Assembly: GCA_947573135.1 (NCBI GenBank)
Contig: CANPDU010000020.1
Coordinates: forward strand, 1 to 55,004
DNA length: 55,004 bases
Direction: 5' to 3'
DNA from: an uncultured Bacteroidales bacterium
Lineage (GTDB): Bacteria > Bacteroidota > Bacteroidia > Bacteroidales > Muribaculaceae
How positions within the stretch are numbered: position 1 is the first letter of the stretch; the number at the start of each line of letters is the position of its first letter. The notes beneath the pieces were generated by a model that made no database searches, had not been told where the DNA came from, and saw only the letters and a program-made list of their open reading frames with translations. A program made the translations under genes and the position numbers. This document shows positions 1-7,239 of the stretch, piece after piece.

Positions 1-16
1 CCCCGAAAAGCGAGTG

Positions 17-48
17 CAAAATTACTCCTTTTTATTTTACCCACCAAA
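17..48 (-). promoter_or_regulatory. Bacteroidota promoter firing out of the window
   Basis: On the minus strand TAATTTTG (plus 17-24) matches the TAnnTTTG -7 box, and TTTG (plus 45-48) lies 20 bp upstream as a -33 element. Both elements and the spacing fit the Bacteroidota primary sigma consensus. It would transcribe a gene to the left of base 1, divergent from the ABC transporter gene. Confidence 0.6.
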
Positions 49-228
49 TTTTTTCGCGACTATTTTCAAAATTATTTATACTGATAGTTTCATTCGATTG
101 CCATTCAACCTGATAAAAAAATCAATATTTTTAGGCCCACTCATAAAAACCGATATTCCCACCCTACTACAAGCGAGAAGGGACAAGTCATTTTTTTGCA
201 GCAAATGCAATATATAGATAAAAATACG

Positions 229-236
229 TATTTTTG
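229..236 (+). promoter_or_regulatory. -7 box for the ABC exporter gene
   Basis: TATTTTTG matches TAnnTTTG. I see no -33 TTG at the usual 20 bp. A possible TTG start at 234 falls inside this box, which argues for translation from the ATG at 273. Confidence 0.5.
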
Positions 237-272
237 CAGTCAAAAGATAATTCGAGCCACAAGTACAAATAT

Positions 273-2105
273 ATGAATGACTTCATGAAACTACTGCGGA
301 GATTTGTTCCGCCCTATAAAAAATATTTAGCGCTGAATATTTTTTTCAATCTTCTATCTGCAATCCTCACACTCTTTTCATTCGCCCTCATCATACCTAT
401 TCTCAAAATGCTTTTTAACATAGAGGAAGCGAATTACGCATATATGCATATCGGCGAAGCAAGTCTAAAAGATGTGGCGATAAATGATTTCTATTATTAC
501 ACTCAGGAGGCAATAAACCACTTCGGCCCAGAATGGACCCTCGCACTACTGGGCACTATGTTAGTAATCATGACAGGCCTGAAAACAGGGACTGCATATT
601 TAAGTTCATATTTCATAATACCCTTAAGGTCAGGCATCGTCCGTGACATACGCAATTTCGTTTTCGACAAAATAACGACTCTTCCCATTTCATTCTTCAC
701 ATCAGAACGCAAAGGCGACGTAATGGCCCGCATGAGCGGAGACGTAGCTGAAATTGAAAATTCAGTGATGTCATCTCTCGACATGATGTTCAAAAACCCC
801 GTCATGATCATTGTATGCGTCAGCATGATGATAGCAATCTCCTGGCAACTGACCATATTCGTTTTTGTTTTACTGCCAATAGCAGGTTTTGCCATGGGAC
901 GCATAGGAAAACGTCTTAAAGCACAGTCTCTTGCAGGTCAGACCCAATGGGGAGTGCTGATGTCGAATATTGAAGAGACACTTGGAGGTCTGCGCATAAT
1001 AAAAGCATTTAACGCTGAAGGAAAAGTAAAGCTAAAATTTCACGACGAAAATCAAAAATTCTATCATCTGTCGAATGCGGTAGCCCGGCGTCAGGCACTC
1101 GCCCACCCTATGAGTGAATTTCTAGGAACAGCAGCAATCGCACTTGTACTGTGGTTTGGCGGCAGTCTAATATTATCAGGCCGCACAACAATGGATGCAG
1201 CAGCCTTTATATATTATATGGTAATATTCTACAGCATCATCAATCCAGCAAAAGATCTTTCAAAAGCGGCCTATTCCATACAAAAAGGTCTTGCATCCAT
1301 GGAGCGAGTAGATAAAATTTTAAATGCAGAAAATCCTATAAGCGATCCATACAATCCACTGCCAATACCAACAAAATTCAAGGGAATCCGATATAACAAT
1401 GTATCGTTTAAATATGGCAGCAACGAAGTTATCAGAAATGTAACACTTGATATTCCAGCCGGAGCAACAGTCGCCCTTGTCGGACAATCAGGTTCCGGAA
1501 AATCGACTCTTGCCGATCTACTGCCACGCTTTTATGACGTAGCCAAAGGAAACGTATCAATAGACGGACATGACATAAGAGAATTCAGAGTACATGACCT
1601 AAGATCGTTAATGGGTAATGTAAACCAAGAAGCGATATTGTTCAACGATACATTTTTCAATAATATCGCCTTCGGCGTTGAGAACGCGACATTAGAACAA
1701 GTGATAGAAGCCGCCAAAATCGCCAACGCCCATGAATTTATCATAGCTACAGAACAAGGCTATGACACATCGATAGGTGATCGCGGCTGCCGATTGTCAG
1801 GCGGACAGCGCCAACGCATTTCAATAGCCCGAGCCATATTAAAAAATCCGGCAATACTTATTCTCGACGAAGCAACGTCTGCTTTAGACAGCGAAAGCGA
1901 AAACTTAGTACAACAAGCCCTTGACAGGTTAATGAAAGACCGTACCACTCTTGTAATAGCACACCGTCTGTCAACAATAAGGAATGCTGATATTATATGT
2001 GTGATGCATGAAGGCCAAATAGTCGAACGAGGCACACACGACGAGCTACTATGCCTCAACGGTTACTACAAACATCTGGTCGACATGCAGTCAATCGGTT
2101 CCTAA
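273..2105 (+). CDS. ABC transporter, fused permease/ATPase (MsbA-like exporter)
   Basis: Half-transporter of about 610 residues that should homodimerise in the inner membrane and export a lipid or other hydrophobic substrate, as MsbA-type lipid flippases do. The N-terminal half has about six membrane helices. The C-terminal half is a full nucleotide-binding domain with Walker A (GQSGSGKST), Q-loop, signature (LSGGQRQR), Walker B (ILILDEATSALDS) and H-loop (IAHRLST). A frame extension to a TTG at 234 would overlap the promoter, so I chose ATG 273. The gene stands alone, divergent from a promoter at the window edge. The substrate cannot be told from sequence; lipid A core or another lipid is the family-based guess. 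Confidence 0.88.
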   Translation: MNDFMKLLRRFVPPYKKYLALNIFFNLLSAILTLFSFALIIPILKMLFNIEEANYAYMHIGEASLKDVAINDFYYYTQEAINHFGPEWTLALLGTMLVIMTGLKTGTAYLSSYFIIPLRSGIVRDIRNFVFDKITTLPISFFTSERKGDVMARMSGDVAEIENSVMSSLDMMFKNPVMIIVCVSMMIAISWQLTIFVFVLLPIAGFAMGRIGKRLKAQSLAGQTQWGVLMSNIEETLGGLRIIKAFNAEGKVKLKFHDENQKFYHLSNAVARRQALAHPMSEFLGTAAIALVLWFGGSLILSGRTTMDAAAFIYYMVIFYSIINPAKDLSKAAYSIQKGLASMERVDKILNAENPISDPYNPLPIPTKFKGIRYNNVSFKYGSNEVIRNVTLDIPAGATVALVGQSGSGKSTLADLLPRFYDVAKGNVSIDGHDIREFRVHDLRSLMGNVNQEAILFNDTFFNNIAFGVENATLEQVIEAAKIANAHEFIIATEQGYDTSIGDRGCRLSGGQRQRISIARAILKNPAILILDEATSALDSESENLVQQALDRLMKDRTTLVIAHRLSTIRNADIICVMHEGQIVERGTHDELLCLNGYYKHLVDMQSIGS

Positions 2106-2188
2106 GCACGGCAAACATGCACATAATCAACTAATACGTGCAAAAGGTTAAGAAATTGTTAAAATGACCGCATCAAGTATTTTTATAC

Positions 2189-2196
2189 TATATTTG
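2189..2196 (+). promoter_or_regulatory. -7 box for the 2-oxoacid oxidoreductase operon
   Basis: TATATTTG matches TAnnTTTG and sits 36 bp before the ferredoxin start codon. No TTG lies at the ideal 20-bp distance; the nearest upstream is at 2156-2158. Confidence 0.5.
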
Positions 2197-2231
2197 TAAT
2201 CACAAAATACAAGACATAACCATTCAATCAT

Positions 2232-2471
2232 ATGGCAAAAATTAAAGGAACGGTAATTATAGACGAACAACGTTGCAAAGGGTGCGAACTTTGCGTTGTG
2301 GCATGTCCGACAGACGTGCTTCAACTTCAGAACAAAGAAGTCAATGACCGAGGCTATCATTTTGCATATACCGCACAACCTGACAACTGCATCGGCTGCG
2401 CATCATGTGCAATGGTCTGTCCGGACGCGTGCTTCACGGTCTATAAAATTACTACAACAGACAACATCTAA
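2232..2471 (+). CDS. korD: 2-oxoacid:ferredoxin oxidoreductase, ferredoxin-like delta subunit
   Basis: Small 79-residue protein with two complete 4Fe-4S motifs, CKGCELCVVACP near the N-terminus and CIGCASCAMVCP near the C-terminus, so it should carry two [4Fe-4S] clusters. It relays electrons from the TPP-dependent catalytic subunits to ferredoxin. It is the first gene of a four-gene operon and stops 12 bp before the alpha subunit gene. The D-A-B-C order is the one known for KOR and VOR type enzymes. Whether the substrate is 2-oxoglutarate or a branched-chain 2-oxoacid cannot be decided here. Confidence 0.88.
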   Translation: MAKIKGTVIIDEQRCKGCELCVVACPTDVLQLQNKEVNDRGYHFAYTAQPDNCIGCASCAMVCPDACFTVYKITTTDNI

Positions 2472-2483
2472 TATTCGTGCAAA

Positions 2484-3587
2484 ATGGCTGAAGAAATAAA
2501 ATTGATGAAGGGCAACGAAGCTATAGCTCATGCCGCCATAAGATATGGCTGTGACGGCTATTTCGGTTACCCAATCACACCGCAATCAGAAGTACTCGAA
2601 ACGCTGGAAGAACTTATGCCTTGGGAAACCACAGGTATGGTCGTACTACAGGCAGAAAGCGAAGTCGCAGCAATAAACATGGTATATGGCGGAGCTGCGA
2701 CCGGTAAAGCAGTAATGACCTCATCCTCAAGTCCAGGCGTCAGTCTTAAACAAGAAGGAATCTCATATATCGCTGCCGCAGAATTGCCAGCACTCATAAT
2801 AAATGTAATGCGCGGAGGTCCCGGACTCGGGACCATCCAGCCTTCACAGGCCGATTATTTCCAAGCTACAAAAGGCGGAGGCCATGGCGATTATCATCTA
2901 ATAGTTCTTGCACCAGCTACAGTACAGGAAATGGCCGATTTTGTCGGCCTGGGCTTTGATCTGTCATTTAAATACCGCACACCGGCAATGATTTTAGCTG
3001 ACGGTATTGTCGGACAAATGATGGAGAAAGTCGTACTGCCGGAACCTCGCCCACGACGCACTAAAGAGGAAATCGAAATTCAGTGTCCATGGGCAGCCAC
3101 AGGACGACACGGCCGAAAAGAACGCAATGTAGTCACATCGCTTGAGCTCGAGCCTGACAAGATGGAAGTTAATAATATCAGGCTCCAAGAGACGTATAAA
3201 CATATCTCCGACAACGAGGTGCGCTTCAAAGAGTATTACACGGAAGATGCCGAATATATAATAGTAGCCTTCGGATCTGTAGCCAGAATCTGCCTTAAAG
3301 CCATTGAAGATGCCAGATCCAATGGCCTTAAGATCGGACTTATAAGGCCAATAACGCTATGGCCATTCCCATATAAAGAAATCAACAGACTATCAAAAAC
3401 GGCCAAAGGCATCCTGACTGTAGAATTAAACGCCGGACAAATGATAGAAGATGTCAAACTCGCTGTAGAATGCAAAATTCCCGTATATCATTTTGGTAGA
3501 ATGGGCGGCATAGTACCAAACCCCGGAGAGGTACTGACTGCATTCAACAAATTTTTTCCGGAGGCAACTAATAACGCAAACTTATGA
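2484..3587 (+). CDS. korA: 2-oxoacid:ferredoxin oxidoreductase alpha subunit (KorA/VorB type)
   Basis: A 367-residue subunit with the pyruvate-flavodoxin oxidoreductase domain I (GYPITPQSE near residue 33, SSSSPGVSLKQEG near residue 75) followed by domain II. With the beta subunit it decarboxylates a 2-oxoacid, forms acyl-CoA and reduces ferredoxin, and can run in the reductive direction in anaerobes. The stop overlaps the beta subunit start by 4 bases, indicating translational coupling. Close homologues are often named VorB, so 3-methyl-2-oxobutanoate is an alternative substrate. The complex is oxygen-sensitive as a family, which fits a strict anaerobe. Confidence 0.87.
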   Translation: MAEEIKLMKGNEAIAHAAIRYGCDGYFGYPITPQSEVLETLEELMPWETTGMVVLQAESEVAAINMVYGGAATGKAVMTSSSSPGVSLKQEGISYIAAAELPALIINVMRGGPGLGTIQPSQADYFQATKGGGHGDYHLIVLAPATVQEMADFVGLGFDLSFKYRTPAMILADGIVGQMMEKVVLPEPRPRRTKEEIEIQCPWAATGRHGRKERNVVTSLELEPDKMEVNNIRLQETYKHISDNEVRFKEYYTEDAEYIIVAFGSVARICLKAIEDARSNGLKIGLIRPITLWPFPYKEINRLSKTAKGILTVELNAGQMIEDVKLAVECKIPVYHFGRMGGIVPNPGEVLTAFNKFFPEATNNANL

Positions 3588-4345
3588 ACCGCGAAGACAT
3601 TATAAAAAACGGGACAATTGTCTACAACCGTCCACGGTTGCTCAACGAACGCAACACCCACTACTGCCCGGGCTGCAGTCATGGGGTCGTACACCGAATT
3701 CTCGCCGAACTTATTGAAGAAATGGGAATAGAGGACAAAACTATAGGAATAGCCCCTGTAGGCTGTGCTGTTTTTGCATATAATTATATCGATGTAGACT
3801 GGATCGAAGCTGCACATGGCAGAGCCCCGGCAGTAGCGACAGCGGTCAGCAGACTCAATCCCGACAACGTTGTGTTTACATATCAGGGTGACGGTGACCT
3901 TGCCGCGATCGGAACAGCCGAAACAATCCATGCAGCCAACCGCGGCGAAAACATCGTGATCATTTTCATCAATAACGCTATCTACGGTATGACCGGAGGT
4001 CAGATGGCTCCGACAACACTATTGGGACAAAAAACCGCGACTACACCCTACGGACGAAAAGCAGATATAAACGGCTATCCAATAAAAATGTCTGATCTAC
4101 TCGCTCAGCTTGACGGTACATGTTTCGTCACAAGACAGGCCGTCCACACTCCCGCAGCTGTAAGGAAAGCTAAAAAAGCAATCAGACAGGCTTTTGAGAA
4201 TGCAATTGCAAAACGCGGCACCTCGGTTGTGGAGATCGTATCGACATGTAACTCCGGATGGAAACTTTCTCCTGCTAAATCCAATGAATGGATGGCTTCA
4301 AATATGTTTGAAAAATATCCACTTGGCGATTTAAAAAACATCTAA
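3584..4345 (+). CDS. korB: 2-oxoacid:ferredoxin oxidoreductase beta subunit (TPP-binding)
   Basis: A 253-residue TPP-binding subunit. The metal/TPP motif begins GDGD and is completed about 30 residues later by NNAIYGMTGGQ. An N-terminal YCPGCSHG motif is typical of KorB and VorA proteins. It binds thiamine pyrophosphate and carries out the decarboxylation with the alpha subunit. It overlaps korA by 4 bases and is followed after 10 bases by the gamma subunit gene. Its length is normal for the separate-subunit form, not the fused beta-gamma form. Confidence 0.88.
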   Translation: MNREDIIKNGTIVYNRPRLLNERNTHYCPGCSHGVVHRILAELIEEMGIEDKTIGIAPVGCAVFAYNYIDVDWIEAAHGRAPAVATAVSRLNPDNVVFTYQGDGDLAAIGTAETIHAANRGENIVIIFINNAIYGMTGGQMAPTTLLGQKTATTPYGRKADINGYPIKMSDLLAQLDGTCFVTRQAVHTPAAVRKAKKAIRQAFENAIAKRGTSVVEIVSTCNSGWKLSPAKSNEWMASNMFEKYPLGDLKNI

Positions 4346-4355
4346 TATCCAACTC

Positions 4356-4889
4356 ATGAAAGAAGAAATCATTATAGCCGGTTTTGGAGGACAGGGAGTC
4401 CTTTCCATGGGTAAAATTCTCGCATATGCAGGTCTGATGGAGAATCTTGAAGTAACGTGGATGCCAAGCTACGGTCCAGAACAACGAGGCGGGACTGCAA
4501 ACGTAACAGTCATCATAAGCGACAAATCAATCAGCTCTCCCGTTCTCGACACTTATGACACCGCTGTGATCCTCAACCAGCAAAGCCTTGATAAATTCGA
4601 GGCAAAGGTCAAGCCCGGCGGCACGATAATATATGATCCGGCAGGTATTCACAGACCGCCGACAAGAACTGACATTACAGTTGTCCCTGTAGACGCAATG
4701 ACTGCAGCTATAGAAATGAACAACACCAAAACGTATAACATGATCCTGCTCGGCGCGCTACTTAAACATAGAAAAATCGTTTCGACAGATGCAGTAATAC
4801 GCGGGCTTAAAAAGACGCTGCCCGAACGGCATCATCATCTCATTCCACTTAACGAGAAAGCAATAGAAATAGGAATGAGCATTTCATAA
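4356..4889 (+). CDS. korC: 2-oxoacid:ferredoxin oxidoreductase gamma subunit
   Basis: A 177-residue gamma subunit. It opens with GFGGQGVLSMGKILA and carries the conserved MPSYGPEQRGGTA segment near residue 45, both hallmarks of the POR/KOR gamma domain. It completes the D-A-B-C complex and is the last gene of the operon, with a strong intrinsic terminator 20 bases after the stop. Confidence 0.88.
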   Translation: MKEEIIIAGFGGQGVLSMGKILAYAGLMENLEVTWMPSYGPEQRGGTANVTVIISDKSISSPVLDTYDTAVILNQQSLDKFEAKVKPGGTIIYDPAGIHRPPTRTDITVVPVDAMTAAIEMNNTKTYNMILLGALLKHRKIVSTDAVIRGLKKTLPERHHHLIPLNEKAIEIGMSIS

Positions 4890-4909
4890 TATCAGAAAGA
4901 GCGCTACAT

Positions 4910-4953
4910 CAGTGGGGATCTGTCGTTAACTAACAGATCCCCACTGAATTTTT
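4910..4953 (+). terminator. Intrinsic terminator of the 2-oxoacid oxidoreductase operon
   Basis: Perfect 14-bp stem (4910-4923 with 4933-4946), 9-nt loop, then a short T-rich tract. Confidence 0.88.
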
Positions 4954-5068
4954 ATTGACAGCTATCACCGGCCGGCTCATGAACTTATTTTAGACCCCGT
5001 TCCCCAACAGCGCTCAGTCTATATATAGCATTGATTGTCATGACAACGCCAAAATATCATAACATTGA

Positions 5069-5099
5069 TTGTTTGATGTAATATTTTTAACTATTTTTG
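5069..5099 (+). promoter_or_regulatory. Promoter of the lipid kinase gene
   Basis: TTG (5069-5071), 20-bp spacer and TATTTTTG (5092-5099) fit the Bacteroidota consensus. The -7 box ends 4 bases before the ATG at 5104, so transcription should start on or within a few bases of the start codon. Confidence 0.65.
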
Positions 5100-5103
5100 C
5101 AAA

Positions 5104-6087
5104 ATGAAAACTGCTCCATTGCGCATATTATTGATAATTAATCCAATCTCCGGGACGAACTCAAAACGAGGGCTCCAGGAGTATCTTGAGAAGCGTATCA
5201 AAGCAATGGGGCATTATATAACCACATCTTTGACGCAGGGGCCAGGCGATGCTACGCGTCTTGCTCAAAATGCGGTTAAAGACGGATTTGACACAGTATT
5301 GGCATGCGGAGGAGATGGAACTGTAAATGAAGTTGCCACGGCTCTTGTCGGGACTAACGTAGCCTTAGGAATATTGCCAAATGGTTCAGGCAACGGCCTT
5401 GCACGTCACATTGACATTCCTGTCGATCCGATCCTCGCGCTTAAAGTCATTCAAAAAGGCAAAGTCACCGACTGCGATTATTGTACGGTTAATGATATTC
5501 CGTTCTTCTGTACGTTTGGTCTGGGGTTTGATGCAGCTGTGAGCCACCGCTTCGCCACAGGCCACCAGCGGGGACTGCTGGCATACCTACGAAGCACAAT
5601 CAATGAGTTTATCAGTTTTAAGCCTGAAACATACCGTCTGACAATCAATGACAAATCGATCTGTGTGGATGCATTCCTTATTGCTTGCTGTAACGCTTCC
5701 CAATATGGCAACAATGCCTTTATAGCCCCAACTGCTTCAATCACTGACGGAATGATTGATATTACTTTGGTTCATTCAGGCAACGCATTATCACAAGCAC
5801 TCGTAGGTGTCGAATTGCTCGCAGGATCTATAACTCAAGGAGGCCTCATCGACACATTTAAAACCGACAAATTAATAATCAGCCGACAGCAGGCAGGCAT
5901 AGCTCATATAGATGGAGAACCGATAGAGCTACCCGACAAGCTGACAATCACATGCCATCACAAAGGGTTGAAAATATTTGCTCCGGCAAAACGTTCAAAA
6001 TTCAAACCCGTATTTACACCAACATATTTATTTTTCAGAGACTGCTGCATACATATAGGCAACATATTCTCCATGAAAAAATCTTAG
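5104..6087 (+). CDS. Diacylglycerol kinase family lipid kinase (YegS/BmrU type)
   Basis: A 327-residue member of the DAGK catalytic-domain family. The nucleotide-binding motif GGDGTVNEV is near residue 64 and GILPNGSGNGLARH follows near residue 90; the C-terminal half is the beta-rich YegS-like domain. It should phosphorylate a lipid with a free hydroxyl (diacylglycerol, a sphingoid base or similar) at the inner membrane face. Bacteroidales make sphingolipids, so a sphinganine-type substrate is possible but unproven. The promoter lies immediately before the ATG, suggesting a leaderless message; the next in-frame ATG, about 30 codons in, would remove the start of the fold and is unlikely. It is convergent with the next gene, 9 bases apart. 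Confidence 0.83.
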   Translation: MKTAPLRILLIINPISGTNSKRGLQEYLEKRIKAMGHYITTSLTQGPGDATRLAQNAVKDGFDTVLACGGDGTVNEVATALVGTNVALGILPNGSGNGLARHIDIPVDPILALKVIQKGKVTDCDYCTVNDIPFFCTFGLGFDAAVSHRFATGHQRGLLAYLRSTINEFISFKPETYRLTINDKSICVDAFLIACCNASQYGNNAFIAPTASITDGMIDITLVHSGNALSQALVGVELLAGSITQGGLIDTFKTDKLIISRQQAGIAHIDGEPIELPDKLTITCHHKGLKIFAPAKRSKFKPVFTPTYLFFRDCCIHIGNIFSMKKS

Positions 6088-6096
6088 GCAACTTTA

Positions 6097-7074
6097 TCAA
6101 AGCACGTTATATTTATCAAGTAAGTCTGTCGGATGATATGACATCTTGGCAAACCTGAGTCCTTCATCGTTCATATCCTCTTCACGATTAATAAAGCGCA
6201 CACCTTGATATCGGCCAATTATCTCTGCGGCAAAAAGTTTGTTGATTGTCTCTCCGGCACCGGAAATATCATGATTCATCTTCTCAATATGGACGTACAA
6301 GGTATCACCGACAACTTCTCCCAAAGTCATCGCACAGACACATCCATCCTGAGTACGCAGTAAAGCACCATCAAATAAGCACTTATCCATATTAGAAAGC
6401 ACATCGTAGCACTGAGCAAGTTCATATGACGCGATATTTTTATCGGACTTTTCGCTTAAATCAGTCTTTGAAAGTAAATCCAACACCTCGGCCATATTAT
6501 TTTTCGTTATCATTTCAAATTTATAGGCCGGATTCTCAATTAGAAAACGGTTTACATGGTTTCTTTTCTTTGAATATGCCTTACCCTGTAGAGACGCCAG
6601 CGATTTTGCATCATAAAGATAATCACTCCATCCATCAAGTTTCTCTATTTTACCACCACATACGGATGCGACGACGTCCACTTTATCTGCTGGGATAGCC
6701 GAAAAAGTTGGTTTAATATTGTTTGCCTCACAATATTCCATTATCGCAACGACAGATCTGTCAATAGGCATTGTGCCTAACGGCAATGAAAAAGCTACCA
6801 AACCGGGATGATTTTCTGATGAACCTTTAATAAATAATGTATCATCGAAAACACAGTACTCATAGCCAAAGTAGTCCACCCACATAAAAATTCCTCCTAA
6901 CGTATAATCACATGTTCGGTAATGATTATAATTCACATAATGTCTCACTACATCCATATCGCTCAGCAAAAGAGGCCTAAATTCAAGCCTTTTACCATCA
7001 TTAACAAATGGTTGTGTCTTTATATAGCCGGAATATACATCTTTATATACTAGTTGATTCCCTGAAATTCTCAT
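6097..7074 (-). CDS. DUF2156 domain protein (GNAT-fold, LPG-synthase C-terminal-like)
   Basis: A 325-residue soluble protein resembling DUF2156, the catalytic domain of bacterial aminoacyl-phosphatidylglycerol synthases without their membrane part. Characteristic stretches are LEFRPLLLSDMDVVRHY near residue 30, a central basic KKRNHVNRF and the C-terminal FINREEDMNDEGLR. Such stand-alone proteins are common in Bacteroidota and are presumed acyl- or aminoacyl-transferases; the substrate is unknown. It is encoded alone, divergent from tamL and convergent with the lipid kinase. A later start near residue 40 is possible. No consensus promoter was found upstream. Confidence 0.75.
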   Translation of the reverse strand: MRISGNQLVYKDVYSGYIKTQPFVNDGKRLEFRPLLLSDMDVVRHYVNYNHYRTCDYTLGGIFMWVDYFGYEYCVFDDTLFIKGSSENHPGLVAFSLPLGTMPIDRSVVAIMEYCEANNIKPTFSAIPADKVDVVASVCGGKIEKLDGWSDYLYDAKSLASLQGKAYSKKRNHVNRFLIENPAYKFEMITKNNMAEVLDLLSKTDLSEKSDKNIASYELAQCYDVLSNMDKCLFDGALLRTQDGCVCAMTLGEVVGDTLYVHIEKMNHDISGAGETINKLFAAEIIGRYQGVRFINREEDMNDEGLRFAKMSYHPTDLLDKYNVL

Positions 7075-7205
7075 AAATTACATACTAAAACATTTACTTT
7101 TAACAACGCCTAAGACGCGATATTTGTTTCTCAAGACTATCAACGCAAATTTATAAAAACCTTTGAAAAGACTGATCATATTATGACGTATCCAAATTTA
7201 TTGAC

Positions 7206-7213
7206 TAATTTTG
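7206..7213 (+). promoter_or_regulatory. -7 box for the tamL-like gene
   Basis: TAATTTTG matches TAnnTTTG and is 26 bp before ATG 7240. It lies inside a longer in-frame extension starting at 7183, so it argues for the 7240 start. Confidence 0.45.
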
Positions 7214-7239
7214 CCAACGGCTTGCTAAAGCTTCACAAA

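Noticed and set aside
14-217. 67-residue frame at the left edge
   Set aside because: AT-rich sequence between a divergent promoter and the ABC gene promoter; no domain features and Phe/Ile/Lys-rich low-complexity content.
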